This document shows positions 45,504-55,206 of a DNA stretch of 64,000 bases, one piece after another. This stretch comes from Bacillus carboniphilus (GTDB taxonomy: Bacteria; Bacillota; Bacilli; Bacillales; JAIVKR01): NCBI RefSeq assembly GCF_020524035.2, contig NZ_CP129013.1, positions 558,001 to 622,000 of the forward strand. Direction: 5' to 3'. The notes beneath the pieces were generated by a model. It did not search any database, was not told the DNA's origin, and saw nothing but the letters and a program-made list of their open reading frames with translations. How positions within the stretch are numbered: the first letter of the stretch is position 1; each line of letters begins with the position of its first letter. The translations under genes and the position numbers were made by a program.

Positions 45504-45568
45504 GATTGTTCAAAAGGTAGTGCAATCTAAAGGTGGCTTTGTACTTCGTCTGATCCTTTTGAACAAGC
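45504..45568. mobile_element. 65-bp mini inverted-repeat element
   Basis: GATTGTTCAAAAGG at the left and the complement of GCTTGTTCAAAAGG at the right form 14-bp inverted ends with one mismatch. Flanks ATTTATAGA (45495-45503) and ATATATAGA (45569-45577) look like a nine-base target duplication with one change. The ends resemble those of the larger MITE family in this window. Confidence 0.6.
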
Positions 45569-45617
45569 ATATATAGACAACATTATTGAATCTTTTCATA
45601 TGAGAGGAAGAAACAAA

Positions 45618-46046
45618 ATGTACAGTCTTCAAACAGAAGGTTTTCTTGGCTATGCTGTTCAAGATTTAATGATACCTGCGGACAAAGTTGCACATGTGCA
45701 ATTAGGAAATAATTTAGAACATGCATTGCTTGTTTTAACGAAAACAGGTTATGCTGCGATTCCAGTTTTAAATCCAGACTTTCAACTTCAAGGGCTTATT
45801 AGTACAAATAAGATTATGGATTCGATCTTAGGTCTTGAGAGGATTGAGTTTGAACGACTTGAAAAGATGAAAGTTGAAGAAGTGATGAATAACCAGATTC
45901 CAGTGCTAAAATTGGAAGATACGTTAAAAAAAGCAATTAATTTAGTGATTGATCACCCATTTCTTTGTGTAGTGAATGAAAATGATGTACTAGAAGGCAT
46001 TTTCACTAGAAGAGTGATCTTAAAGCAAATGAAAAAAAATTGCTGA
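45618..46046 (+). CDS. darB: c-di-AMP-binding CBS protein DarB (YkuL)
   Basis: A 142-residue protein with two CBS domains (about 10-65 and 80-140). In B. subtilis DarB binds c-di-AMP and, when free, stimulates (p)ppGpp synthetase Rel and pyruvate carboxylase. ATG 45618 follows GAGAGGAAG. Segments VQDLMIPADKVAHVQLGNNL, GYAAIPVL and GIFTRRVILKQM are characteristic. A mini repeat element lies in its upstream region. Confidence 0.92.
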   Translation: MYSLQTEGFLGYAVQDLMIPADKVAHVQLGNNLEHALLVLTKTGYAAIPVLNPDFQLQGLISTNKIMDSILGLERIEFERLEKMKVEEVMNNQIPVLKLEDTLKKAINLVIDHPFLCVVNENDVLEGIFTRRVILKQMKKNC

Positions 46047-46049
46047 TAG

Positions 46050-46097
46050 TGACCCTCCTCTTACCCCCTCCATTATGGAGGGGAAGGGTTCACGGTG
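46050..46097. terminator. hairpin between darB and the VOC gene
   Basis: GTGACCCT...CCCCTCC / GGAGGGG...AGGGTTCAC imperfect long stem between convergent genes; no clear T run. Confidence 0.5.
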
Positions 46098-46467
46098 ATT
46101 CATTGTATTCTAGAAATTCTATCCGATTATTAAAAGGATCAAAAATAGAAAATCGTATTCTTCCTGGAATGGGAGGATCTTCTTTTATTTTTACCCCCTT
46201 TTTTTCTAAGTAATTTCGAACTGAATGTAAGTTTTGAATTTCAAAGGCTGGATGTCTTTTGCTTTTTCCTTGAGGTTCGTTTTCTACCCCTATATGGATT
46301 TCGACAGAGCCATTTTGACACCAAAATCCTCCGTTTCTCTTTAGATTGTTAGGCTTGTTAATTTCCTTGAATCCAAGGATTTCTAGGTAAAAAAGACGTG
46401 CTATTTTATCCTCGCCTTTTGGTATACATAGCTGAACGTGATCAATGCGTTTAATATTAATCTTCAT
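46090..46467 (-). CDS. VOC (glyoxalase/bleomycin-resistance) family protein
   Basis: A 125-residue protein of the vicinal-oxygen-chelate fold. Metal-ligand candidates are His in IDHVQLCIP, Glu in VEIHIGVEN and Glu in RIEFLEYNE. GAGGGAATG precedes the ATG. It is similar to many uncharacterised Bacillus VOC proteins; the substrate cannot be assigned. Confidence 0.87.
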   Translation of the reverse strand: MKINIKRIDHVQLCIPKGEDKIARLFYLEILGFKEINKPNNLKRNGGFWCQNGSVEIHIGVENEPQGKSKRHPAFEIQNLHSVRNYLEKKGVKIKEDPPIPGRIRFSIFDPFNNRIEFLEYNESP

Positions 46468-46512
46468 TTCACATTCCCTCTTTCAATCGTTATTCGAATA
46501 TTCAATACTACT

Positions 46513-47244
46513 TCATTTAAATATTGAATAAAGTACATTTAAAATCAAGATAATGGTCATCAACTGCAAAATCCATTTTATTCGATTTGAGGATATTTTG
46601 TCAGCTACCCTTACAGAAATTTGGGCTCCTATTAATGTACCGCAACTTAAACTAAGAGCCATAGACCAATTAACGGTTCCTGCTAAAAGGTAAATAGTGA
46701 AACTTGATAGGCAGCTTAATAAAGTTTGAAATCTAGTATAAGTAATCGCTTTAAGGTAAGTGACTCCTACTTTTAAATAACTGATCATCAACAGAGTCGC
46801 TTGACCTGGACCAAACATACCATCATAGGTACTAATCCCGAAAATTGATAATAAGTGTTTTTTGTCAAAAGGGATACCTTTGACCGTCGTTGTTACAAGT
46901 TCTTTATATAGTTGAATCGTAACTGCTGCCAGCAAAAAGATTAAGGCAATATAATTCATTCTTTCTGGAGATATCATCGTGGTTAGGAGTCCACCCATAA
47001 TTCCTCCAAAAGTAGCAATTGGAGCAATCATCACTAATTTGTTTGCTTGGATACGTTCGTTTTTTAGTAAATAAGTGAAACTTGATAATGAACTTATCGT
47101 ATTGGAAAATTTATTAGCTGCGATAGCAGAATGAACTGGGAAACCTAATAAAAGCATCACGGGCATTCCGATAAGTCCACCTCCTCCCGCAAGAGTTCCG
47201 ACAAAGGAAACAATGATTCCTAAAAAAAATAATGACCAAATCAC
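46513..47244 (-). CDS. TauE/SafE-family membrane permease
   Basis: Putative anion (sulfite/organosulfonate-type) exporter with about seven to eight hydrophobic segments. GTG 47244 is chosen because AAGGAGG lies 11 bases upstream; the frame is open to ATG 47286, which lacks a good site. The family repeat VGTLAGGGGLIGMPVMLLLG and its second-half counterpart FGPGQATLLMISYLKVG are visible. It is divergent from ccpC. Such genes are often controlled by a neighbouring LysR gene, but ccpC regulates citrate-cycle genes, so no link is claimed. Confidence 0.83.
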   Translation of the reverse strand: MIWSLFFLGIIVSFVGTLAGGGGLIGMPVMLLLGFPVHSAIAANKFSNTISSLSSFTYLLKNERIQANKLVMIAPIATFGGIMGGLLTTMISPERMNYIALIFLLAAVTIQLYKELVTTTVKGIPFDKKHLLSIFGISTYDGMFGPGQATLLMISYLKVGVTYLKAITYTRFQTLLSCLSSFTIYLLAGTVNWSMALSLSCGTLIGAQISVRVADKISSNRIKWILQLMTIILILNVLYSIFK

Positions 47245-47468
47245 TCTTTTATTTACCTCCTTATCTTTTGTTCTTTTACGGTACATGAGGAAGTTATATC
47301 CTCTATAATATGGTTTTTCACGTTTCTTATTGTCACTTTAAGTATATGGAATGAATGTTGATAATGAAATGTTAAATAAATTAATATATAATATAAGAAA
47401 AACTTATGGGTTGATTGGAGTGAATCCTTTGTATTTGTTCTCTAAAAGGGTAGTTAGGAAGTTAGTTT

Positions 47469-48337
47469 ATGCAAATGAATGATTTTAAAATGCTAGTCGT
47501 TTTAGCAGAGGAAATGAATATGAGAAGAGCAGCCGAGCGCCTTTTTGTTTCACAACCTGCCTTATCCCAACGTTTGCAGTCCATAGAAAAACAGTGGGGG
47601 AACCATCTGTTTCTCCGATCTCAAAAAGGTTTAACCATGACGCAAACTGGAGAAAAAATTGTTGAATTTGCAAAGGAGGTTGTTTATAAGGAAGAAAAAT
47701 TACAAGAAGGGATCTTGCAGCTAGAAGGAGAAGTTCATGGGACACTCCAACTTGCTGTCGCATCAATTATTGGTCAACATTGGCTTCCGAATATATTAAA
47801 ACAGTATGTTCAAAAGTACCCTAAATCAAAAGTATCTCTCATTACGGGATGGTCTAGTGAAATTATTAAGAGTTTATATGATGATCATATCCATATAGGA
47901 ATTATTCGTGGAAACCCTATGTGGAAAGGGGTTAAACATCATCTGCTAACAGATCAGCTTTATTTAGTGGATACGGAAATAGAACGATTTGAAGACGTGC
48001 AATTAACGGAGCGTCCGTTTATTCAATTTAAAAGTGATTCTTCTTATTACCAACAAATTCAAGACTGGTGGCATGATCATTTTCAAGCCTCACCTAAAAG
48101 AACAATTGTGGTTGACCAAATTGAAACTTGCAAGCAAATTATCATGGGATTGGTTATGCTATTTTACCATCTGTAACCTTAAGTGATTATGATAAAGTGG
48201 TTAATAAAATTCCTTTAAAAAATCGTTCAGGGCAGCCGATGATAAGGGATACTTGGCTTATTGGATACGAATCATCCTTTCAATTAAAACAGGTTCAGGC
48301 TTTTATTGAAGTGATTCGTCAACAAAATGAAGGGTAG
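47469..48337 (+). pseudogene. ccpC: LysR-type regulator CcpC, one-base deletion near 48138-48148
   Basis: In B. subtilis CcpC represses citB and citZ and responds to citrate. The N-terminal winged helix (MRRAAERLFVSQPALSQRLQ) is intact. The effector domain runs through ASIIGQHWLPNILKQYV, ISLITGWSSE-like and ERPFIQFKSDSSYY. The frame is lost at IETCKQ and resumes as HGIGYAILPSVTLSDYD. About 290 residues result. The homologous stretch has one more residue here, so a loss of four bases rather than one cannot be excluded. The ccpC-dapH order is kept, but the flavodoxin genes ykuN-ykuP found between them in B. subtilis are missing. Confidence 0.88.
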
Positions 48338-48416
48338 ATGTATAATTATTGTGAATCACTTAAAGATTTGATAGAGTAATGAAGTACATAAGAAAGACAA
48401 TGTAGGAGGAATAAAG

Positions 48417-49127
48417 ATGAAAATGATGGATGCCAACGAAATTATTTCGTATATATCTAATAGTAAAAAATCGACCCCTGTAAAAGTGTATTTAAAAGGT
48501 GACTTAAACGGAATTGATTTTGGTTCTAATGTTCAAACGTTTATACAGGACCATACTGGAGTCGTTTTTGGTGAGTGGTCGGAAATGAAAGCCCTATTGG
48601 AACTGAATAAAGACGCTATTGAGGATTTTGTGATTGAAAATGACCGCAGAAATTCTGCTATTCCGATGTTAGATTTAAAAGAAATAAAAGCTAGAATTGA
48701 ACCAGGTGCTATTATACGTGACCAAGTAGAAATTGGTGATAATGCCGTTATTATGATGGGTGCCGTTATTAACATCGGTTGTGTCGTCGGAAAAGGGACG
48801 ATGATTGACATGAACGTGGTGATGGGAGGAAGAGCGACTGTTGGTGACAACTGCCATATTGGTGCAGGTGCTGTTTTAGCAGGTGTCATTGAACCGCCTT
48901 CTGCTAAGCCAGTGATTGTTGAAGATGATGTTGTCATCGGCGCTAATGCCGTTATTTTAGAAGGTGTTACTGTCGGAAAAGGAGCGGTAGTAGCTGCTGG
49001 AGCAGTAGTAGTAGATGATGTTGAACCAAATACCGTAGTAGCTGGTACACCTGCTAGAAAAATAAAAGAGATTGACGATTCAACGAAATCAAAGACAGAA
49101 ATTAAACAAGAACTCCGTCAACTGTAG
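48417..49127 (+). CDS. dapH: tetrahydrodipicolinate N-acetyltransferase
   Basis: Acetyl-CoA-dependent step of the acetylase branch of lysine and diaminopimelate synthesis. It has 236 residues, identical in length to B. subtilis DapH. A left-handed beta-helix of hexapeptide repeats fills residues 90-220 ([40 protein letters not shown]). TAGGAGGAAT precedes the ATG. It is followed by dapL after an intervening terminator. Confidence 0.96.
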   Translation: MKMMDANEIISYISNSKKSTPVKVYLKGDLNGIDFGSNVQTFIQDHTGVVFGEWSEMKALLELNKDAIEDFVIENDRRNSAIPMLDLKEIKARIEPGAIIRDQVEIGDNAVIMMGAVINIGCVVGKGTMIDMNVVMGGRATVGDNCHIGAGAVLAGVIEPPSAKPVIVEDDVVIGANAVILEGVTVGKGAVVAAGAVVVDDVEPNTVVAGTPARKIKEIDDSTKSKTEIKQELRQL

Positions 49128-49133
49128 TTCATG

Positions 49134-49161
49134 ATCCTAGCAGCTAATGCTAGGATTTTTT
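49134..49161 (+). terminator. terminator between dapH and dapL
   Basis: ATCCTAGCA / TGCTAGGAT with GCTAA loop and six T. It may reduce dapL expression relative to dapH. Confidence 0.8.
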
Positions 49162-49205
49162 ATAAGATAAGGTTTTTTCTAAAGAAAGGAGGAGTGATTA
49201 AAGTC

Positions 49206-50327
49206 ATGATTGATTTAATTAAAACCCGTAGAGACTTGCATCAAATTCCTGAGCTGGGCTTTAAAGAATATAAGACTCAACAATATATTATCAAATATTT
49301 AGAAAGTTTAAATTGTAATAGATTAGAAATCAAAAAATGGGAAACGGGCTTGTTTGTTATGCTTAAGGGGATAAATCCAGTTAAAACGTTAGCTTATCGA
49401 GCGGATATGGACGGATTACCTATTAAGGAACAAACGGGTTTACCTTTTCAATCGATTCATGAAAACAATATGCATGCATGTGGACATGATTTTCATATGA
49501 CCATCGCTTTAGGACTAATTCAACACTTTGTCGACAACCCCATAAATGACCATTTACTTTTTATTTTCCAACCAGCAGAAGAGGGACCAGGCGGAGCAAA
49601 GCCCATGGTACAGTCGTCTATTATGAAAGAATGGAAGCCTGATATGATTACAGCTCTTCATATTGCACCGGAATATCCAGTAGGGACCATTGCGACAAAA
49701 CCAGGTCTTTTATTTGCTAATACATCAGAATTATTTATTACATTATTAGGTAAAGGCGGGCATGCCGCCTATCCACATCATACAAATGATATGGTAGTAG
49801 CAGCTTGTTCACTTGTAAACCATCTTCAAACGATTGTTTCTAGAAATATAGACCCTCTTGATAGTGCGGTTGTCACGATTGGAAAAATTACAGGTGGAAC
49901 TGTTCAAAACATTATTGCTGAACAAGCACGTTTAGAAGGGACAATCCGAACATTGTCTGCCACTTCTATGAGCAAAATAAAAGAACGAATCGAGCAATTA
50001 ACGAAAGGGTTACAGATAGGGCTTAATTGTACAATTGAAATCGATTACGGAAGTAACTATTATCAGGTGTTTAACAATGAAAGATTAGTCAATGAGTTTA
50101 TTCAATTTTCTAAGTCAACTAAGATTGAAGTAGTGGAGTGTCAAGAAGCTATGACTGGAGAGGATTTTGGTTTTATGTTAAAAGAAATTCCAGGATTCAT
50201 GTTTTGGTTAGGGGTAGATTCTCAATACGGTCTTCATCATGCAAACCTCGCACCGAACGAAAAAGCATTGGAAGTGGCTGTTGAACATTTGAGTCGTTAT
50301 TTGACTTGGAAAGGGAACTTGAGCTAA
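49206..50327 (+). CDS. dapL: N-acetyldiaminopimelate deacetylase (M20 family)
   Basis: Releases acetate from N-acetyl-L,L-diaminopimelate. ATG 49206 follows AAAGGAGG; the GTG at 49197 is too near that site. It has 373 residues against 374 in B. subtilis. Metal-binding motifs [19 protein letters not shown] and the [11 protein letters not shown] loop are present, with a dimerisation lid domain in the middle. Confidence 0.95.
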   Translation: MIDLIKTRRDLHQIPELGFKEYKTQQYIIKYLESLNCNRLEIKKWETGLFVMLKGINPVKTLAYRADMDGLPIKEQTGLPFQSIHENNMHACGHDFHMTIALGLIQHFVDNPINDHLLFIFQPAEEGPGGAKPMVQSSIMKEWKPDMITALHIAPEYPVGTIATKPGLLFANTSELFITLLGKGGHAAYPHHTNDMVVAACSLVNHLQTIVSRNIDPLDSAVVTIGKITGGTVQNIIAEQARLEGTIRTLSATSMSKIKERIEQLTKGLQIGLNCTIEIDYGSNYYQVFNNERLVNEFIQFSKSTKIEVVECQEAMTGEDFGFMLKEIPGFMFWLGVDSQYGLHHANLAPNEKALEVAVEHLSRYLTWKGNLS

Positions 50328-50385
50328 AAATGGTGAATAAAGACGAAAGGTATGAGCCACATTACTATTTGTAGGAGGTGGTAAC

Positions 50386-50628
50386 ATGCCAAAAGTTGGT
50401 ATAGAACAATCCTTAACAGATGTATATGATTTATTGAAAACAAAAGGATATGATGTTGTACAATTAAAGAATGAGCAAGATGCACAAGGTTGTGAATGTT
50501 GTGTGATAACGGGTGTAGATTCAAATGTCATGGGTATTCAAAATACTGTCACATCAGGGGCAGTCATCAATGCTTCGGGTATGACACCAGATGAAATTTG
50601 TCATAGAGTAGAGGAAACCATCCATTAA
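50386..50628 (+). CDS. ykuS: UPF0180 family protein YkuS
   Basis: An 80-residue conserved protein of unknown function. [37 protein letters not shown] and [15 protein letters not shown] are diagnostic; three Cys are clustered. AGGAGGTGG precedes the ATG. ykuT, which follows in B. subtilis, is absent here. Confidence 0.93.
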   Translation: MPKVGIEQSLTDVYDLLKTKGYDVVQLKNEQDAQGCECCVITGVDSNVMGIQNTVTSGAVINASGMTPDEICHRVEETIH

Positions 50629-50683
50629 CTTTAAAGAAATAAGGTTTCTAGAAAGTCCATTTTATGTTTGATGTGAGCGAATT

Positions 50684-50726
50684 AAAAGCCAAAAATGTTG
50701 ATATAAAAATAGCATTTTTGGCTTTT
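50684..50726 (+). terminator. terminator after ykuS
   Basis: AAAAGCCAAAAATG / CATTTTTGGCTTTT stem with a 15-base loop. Confidence 0.85.
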
Positions 50727-50826
50727 GCTCTTATCAAGGTTTTTGTTTGAGAATATTTTTTGGATCATTCTTTATCTGGAAATATAGTTCTGGAAGAAAA
50801 TATATATTGTTTTGATTGCTAAACAT

Positions 50827-50966
50827 GCGCTTCCGCTTTTCGCATTGTCTAGCTTCAGCGCCTAACCTCTCGAGGTCATAAGCCACATATGCATGAAGGT
50901 AAAGAGCACCTTCATTTCATATTCGTCTTATACTTGTCGAGGTTGTACAAGGCGCCTCCGCTTTTC
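50827..50966. repeat. intergenic repeat, family B copy 2
   Basis: Begins GCGCTTCCGCTTTTC and ends GCGCCTCCGCTTTTC as a terminal direct repeat of 15 bp. The left part ATTGTCTAGCTTCAGCGCC is shared with copy 1 at 25687, followed by TAACCTCTCGAGGTCATAAG. Higher in GC than the surroundings, no coding frame. Lies between ykuS and ykuU. Confidence 0.7.
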
Positions 50967-51067
50967 TCATTTGACTATGACCCACAATATTCCTATAATA
51001 AGACTTGTACAGGGGCGTAAAAAAGTTTCCAATATAATTAAATGCATTTTATATGGAGGGATTAACA

Positions 51068-51610
51068 ATGGCGGAACGTATGATCGGTAAACAAGCACCT
51101 CGTTTTGAAATGGACGCAGTGATGCCAAATAAAGAATTTGCAAAGGTTAGCCTAGAAGAAAATATGAAGAATGATAAATGGACTGTATTATTCTTCTATC
51201 CAATGGACTTTACGTTTGTTTGTCCAACAGAAATTACAGCTCTTTCTGACCGGTATGATGAATTTGAAGATTTAGACGCAGAAGTCATTGGCGTTTCAAC
51301 TGATACAATACATACGCATTTAGCATGGATTAATACAGACCGTAAAGATAATGGATTAGGTGAATTAAAGTATCCATTAGCTGCTGATACCAATCACACC
51401 ATTTCACGTGAGTATGGAGTACTAATTGAGGAAGAAGGGGTAGCCCTTCGAGGGTTGTTTATTGTAAACCCTGAAGGTGAATTACAATATGCAGTTGTGA
51501 ACCATAATAATATAGGTCGTGACGTAGACGAAACTTTACGTGTTCTTCAAGCTCTTCAAACAGGTGGTTTATGTCCTGCAAACTGGAAGCCAGGAGAATC
51601 TACCCTTTAA
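51068..51610 (+). CDS. ykuU: 2-Cys peroxiredoxin YkuU
   Basis: Thiol peroxidase of the AhpC/Prx1 type, 180 residues. Peroxidatic Cys52 is in FTFVCPTEITALS, resolving Cys169 in GGLCPANWKPGE. ATG 51068 follows ATGGAGGG. It lies next to the thioredoxin-like ykuV, which may reduce it; a hairpin separates them. Confidence 0.95.
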   Translation: MAERMIGKQAPRFEMDAVMPNKEFAKVSLEENMKNDKWTVLFFYPMDFTFVCPTEITALSDRYDEFEDLDAEVIGVSTDTIHTHLAWINTDRKDNGLGELKYPLAADTNHTISREYGVLIEEEGVALRGLFIVNPEGELQYAVVNHNNIGRDVDETLRVLQALQTGGLCPANWKPGESTL

Positions 51611-51618
51611 TTTCTATT

Positions 51619-51648
51619 AAAAGGCCTAATTTGGTATTAGGTCTTTTA
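51619..51648 (+). terminator. terminator between ykuU and ykuV
   Basis: AAAAGGCCTAAT / ATTAGGTCTTTT hairpin (one G-T pair); may be read through. Confidence 0.6.
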
Positions 51649-51681
51649 AGTTTGAGAATATCACCAGGAGGAAAAATAGCC

Positions 51682-52137
51682 ATGAAATTACGAGAACAAA
51701 TGCCTGAACTTGAAGGAGCAACAGAATGGTTAAACGGTCAAGTAACCAAAGGTGAATTAATAGGTGAAAAACCAACTCTTATTCACTTTTGGTCGATAAG
51801 CTGTCATCTTTGTAAAGATGCAATGCCGAATGTTAACCAGTTTCGCGATCAATATAAAGATAAATTGAATGTTGTGTCTGTTCATATGCCTCGTTCTGAG
51901 AGGGATTTAGATATTGAAGAAATAAAAAAAGTAGCAAGTGAGCATGATATTACACAACCAACTTTTGTAGATGGTAAGCATGCATTGACGGATGCATTTG
52001 AAAATCAATATGTTCCAGCTTATTACGTATTTGATAAACAAGGTGCGTTAAGACATTTTCAAGCTGGAGGTAGTGGAATGAAAATGTTAGAAAAAAGGGT
52101 AAACCGTGTACTTACAGAAGTGGAAAAAAACGAGTAG
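51682..52137 (+). CDS. ykuV: thiol-disulfide oxidoreductase YkuV
   Basis: Cytosolic thioredoxin-fold protein of 151 residues with active site C41-H-L-C44 (WSISCHLCKDAMP) and no signal peptide. The C-terminal YVPAYYVFDKQG carries the cis-Pro loop and RHFQAGGSGMKMLEKRV is highly conserved in the family. CAGGAGGAA precedes the ATG. Confidence 0.93.
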   Translation: MKLREQMPELEGATEWLNGQVTKGELIGEKPTLIHFWSISCHLCKDAMPNVNQFRDQYKDKLNVVSVHMPRSERDLDIEEIKKVASEHDITQPTFVDGKHALTDAFENQYVPAYYVFDKQGALRHFQAGGSGMKMLEKRVNRVLTEVEKNE

Positions 52138-52152
52138 ATGATCGTTTCTATC

Positions 52153-52187
52153 AAAGGGGAATTCTGTATGATATTTCCCCTTTGGTA
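52153..52187 (+). terminator. terminator after ykuV
   Basis: CAAAGGGGAA / ATTTCCCCTTTG hairpin. Confidence 0.75.
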
Positions 52188-52454
52188 GATAAAAATAACC
52201 AGCCTCTTTATGAAATTTTCCTCAAAAAGATCTCCTTGTACGACTTTGCCTGTAAAGTCAAATAAGGAGCCTTTCTATGAGATCTCAAATCTTAATGTCC
52301 CCTCTATTATTAGTAGGATTGTGAAACCGATACCATATTTTCTATCCGTACATTTACGCTTTTTCTTTTATAAGTTACAATTATAAAGATAAACGAACGA
52401 AATATTTATAATTCTGTGCAATAAATGAAACACTTTCAACGTAAGAAGGGAATT
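52188..52454. other. intergenic region, nothing recognised
   Basis: About 270 bp before the kinase gene; no clear gene. It marks the end of collinearity with the B. subtilis yku region. Confidence 0.4.
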
Positions 52455-53678
52455 ATGAAGATGGATAGAGATAGAACAATAGAGAAACTAAAACAGCAAA
52501 TTCAGGCTTATGAGGCCTTACTAAAACAATTACCATTCTCTTTTACATATAAGGACAGTGAAACCAACTGGTCCATTATGAAAAAAGAAGAAAATATGAT
52601 CTCATCAAATGAGCAGGAAATAATAGATACATCTTTTACAATGCAATACAATATGGAGCATCTTTTTGAATACATTGAAAAGCAATTACTTTCTATCATT
52701 GATTTAATTACTCATCATATCGTCTTTATTAATAACGAAGGTGTCATTACATTGTGTAACTTACAAACAGCTAGAGATTTTCAAGTAGTTAGAGAAGACA
52801 TCATCGGTGCACATATTCGAGATCTTTTGAAAATACCTGATGATCAAATCTATTTGTTGCAAACTCTTCGCACGGGAAGAGTGATGAAAAATAAAGAGGT
52901 ATTCAATAATAACTATGGCTTATTAAGTACCCAAGTTATCAGAGCGGAAAATGGTGAAATTCAAAGAGTTATAGGAACATTTGAATTTTTAGAAGGTGTT
53001 AAACGATCTGAAAAACAAGCTTTAGCAGGCCGAATTGCAGCTGGAATTGCTCATGAAATTCGCAATCCTCTTACTACAGTTAGAGGGTATTTACAACTTT
53101 GGAAATCAAGGTCGGATCAAGAATTTTCTTTACTAGTAGAGAATTTGTTAATTCCTGAAATAGATCGTGCCAATAAAATTATTACGGACTTTTTAAGAAT
53201 TGCGAAACCTAATAGCTCTGCAACTGAAATATATCTATTGAATGATTTGTGTTCCAATTATATTAGGAGCTTTTTAAGTACTGAAGCGCTCTTTCACAAT
53301 GTTTCTCTTACTTTCCATACGCATAAGAATATAAAAGATCATTCGATTAAAGTTGATCGTGAGGAACTTTTACAAGTATTCATAAACTTATTTCGCAATT
53401 CATTAGAATCAACAAAGCATGCAGGGTTACTAAAGCTACAAATTGATGTGAAAAAAGCAGGGGATTTTGTATTATTTGTTTTCAAAGATAACGGTGGTGG
53501 GATTCCAAAAGGAGTTTTACGACATATCTTTGATCCATTTTTCTCAACAAAGGAAGAAGGAACAGGACTAGGGTTATCTGTATCAAGAAAAATTATTGAA
53601 AACCATCAAGGGACAATTAACGCAACTAGTGATCAAAATGGGACAGTCTTTTATATTAAAATTCCTCTCTTTAAATAA
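52455..53678 (+). CDS. PAS-domain histidine kinase, sporulation-kinase-like
   Basis: A soluble kinase of 407 residues. ATG 52455 behind AAGAAGGG; ATG 52461 is also possible. An N-terminal coiled segment precedes a single PAS domain (about 75-190). HisKA follows with phospho-His200 (IAAGIAHEIRNPLTTVRGYL), then N box INLFRNSLESTKH, DNGGGIP and GTGLGLSVSRKI. No membrane segment. The HisKA sequence is of the KinA/KinE class that feeds Spo0F, so a phosphorelay role is plausible. No partner regulator is adjacent. Confidence 0.87.
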   Translation: MKMDRDRTIEKLKQQIQAYEALLKQLPFSFTYKDSETNWSIMKKEENMISSNEQEIIDTSFTMQYNMEHLFEYIEKQLLSIIDLITHHIVFINNEGVITLCNLQTARDFQVVREDIIGAHIRDLLKIPDDQIYLLQTLRTGRVMKNKEVFNNNYGLLSTQVIRAENGEIQRVIGTFEFLEGVKRSEKQALAGRIAAGIAHEIRNPLTTVRGYLQLWKSRSDQEFSLLVENLLIPEIDRANKIITDFLRIAKPNSSATEIYLLNDLCSNYIRSFLSTEALFHNVSLTFHTHKNIKDHSIKVDREELLQVFINLFRNSLESTKHAGLLKLQIDVKKAGDFVLFVFKDNGGGIPKGVLRHIFDPFFSTKEEGTGLGLSVSRKIIENHQGTINATSDQNGTVFYIKIPLFK

Positions 53679-53773
53679 GGATAGTATACATTTAAAATGA
53701 GTTTTGCATTGAATGGCCTGAATTAGTTCATACTAATGCCAAACGAACGAGTATTTTTTATACAGGTGATGCA

Positions 53774-54907
53774 GTGCTTAATCGAATGAAGGTTATACCA
53801 GTTGTATGTTTTGTCGTGTTAATGTCGAGTTGTGTTGAGCCCGAGTATATTTCAGAAGTAGGTCTTACAACCATGGTTGGTTACGACTTAATTGATGAAG
53901 GTATGATTGAAGGGAGTAACCTCACATTTCAATTTGATCCAGCTGAACCCAATAATTTAAAGTTTTTCTCTGGGCAATCTAAAACAAGTAAAGGTATTAG
54001 ACAAGAATTAAATGCCCAAAGTAGCTATAAGATTGTGTCAGGTCAAATTAGGGTTGCCTTATATGGAAAAAGTTTAGCTGAAAAAGGGATTTTCTCCATT
54101 GTTGACACTTTAGCAAGAGATTCAGCCATTGGAACAATGATGTATCTTTCTGTAAGTGAAGCAAAGGCAGTGGATATTATTAAAAGAAATTTACAGGAAT
54201 CAATTGAAACAAAAACGAAGTTTTATGAGTTGATCAAGCAAAATATTGAATCAGAGCATATTTTATCCTGTACTTTACATGAGTTTTTACAAAGCTATTA
54301 TATGGTTGGTGAAGATCCTTCATTACCGATGATTTCTTTAAAGGAAGATTTAGTAAGTATCATTGGGACCGGGCTTTTTAAAAAAGACAAGCTTGTTGGC
54401 TTTATAGATTTAAAAGAAAGCTTTTTCTTAAAAGTGGTAAAAGATGAATTCACCTCTGGTACTTTAGAGCTCGAATTCCCTAGAGAAAAACTACAAGATA
54501 TATTAACAGGTAAGGGAGTCACTTCAACAAATGAAGTTTTTGTAACCATTGATAATATTAAATCAACTTCAACCATTAAATTAATAGATAAGAAAATTCC
54601 TTCATTTAAAGTAGACTTGAACATTGATGCAAGGCTCCTTGAAATATCTGAAGAACTAGTGATGGGTGAAAAAGGGATTATTGCATTATTAGAAAAAGAA
54701 ATAGCACAAAAAATAGAGGATAAAACAGTTGACCTGTTTGAAAAATTAAAATCTATGGAGTCAGATCCAATAGGATTTGGGAAGAGTTACGATAGTCAAA
54801 CTAAAAATGAACCTCTAAATGAAGAAGAATGGAGAAAACTTTATGCAAATTCTGAATATGATATAAATGTTAATTTAAAAATATTCAGTACAGGTGTAAT
54901 CGACTAA
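53774..54907 (+). CDS. Ger(x)C-family spore germination lipoprotein, solitary
   Basis: A 377-residue lipoprotein. The signal ends at lipobox LMSSC (Cys20), followed by the Ger(x)C pattern EVGLTTMVGYDLID, FSGQSKTSKGIRQELN and a C-terminal domain with SEELVMGEKGIIALLEKEIA and the final NVNLKIFSTGVID. GTG 53774 has AGGTGA a few bases upstream. Germinant receptors normally consist of A, B and C subunits; here no A or B gene is nearby. It may work with receptors encoded elsewhere or have another role. Confidence 0.85.
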   Translation: MLNRMKVIPVVCFVVLMSSCVEPEYISEVGLTTMVGYDLIDEGMIEGSNLTFQFDPAEPNNLKFFSGQSKTSKGIRQELNAQSSYKIVSGQIRVALYGKSLAEKGIFSIVDTLARDSAIGTMMYLSVSEAKAVDIIKRNLQESIETKTKFYELIKQNIESEHILSCTLHEFLQSYYMVGEDPSLPMISLKEDLVSIIGTGLFKKDKLVGFIDLKESFFLKVVKDEFTSGTLELEFPREKLQDILTGKGVTSTNEVFVTIDNIKSTSTIKLIDKKIPSFKVDLNIDARLLEISEELVMGEKGIIALLEKEIAQKIEDKTVDLFEKLKSMESDPIGFGKSYDSQTKNEPLNEEEWRKLYANSEYDINVNLKIFSTGVID

Positions 54908-55206
54908 TGGAAATGAAATATTGAAAAAACCGTTTTTTAAGGTAAAAGTCCAATCGTTATGAATGAAAGTTGAATATAGTAAAAGTGGCTACGTATAAGC
55001 TAATGCTAGTCCATGATTTGTTCAGTCAATGAAGAGAGGATAAGGGGAATCCTCTCTATTTTTTATTCGTCTCTTTATATATAGGTAAATTTTGAAATAA
55101 ATAGGCAAATATCGTGTATTTTTGATGCAACACTGGTATAATAAACTTATATTGGATGTAAATGTATTTGTGTTTGTTATATGATTAATGAGAGGAGTCG
55201 ATTGGT
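54908..55206. other. intergenic region with one terminator
   Basis: About 300 bp; contains the terminator at 55034-55066 and the AT-rich promoter region of the AbrB-like gene. No ORF supported. Confidence 0.4.
55034..55066 (+). terminator. terminator before the AbrB-like gene
   Basis: GAGAGGA / TCCTCTC stem and a T-rich tail. Confidence 0.7.
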
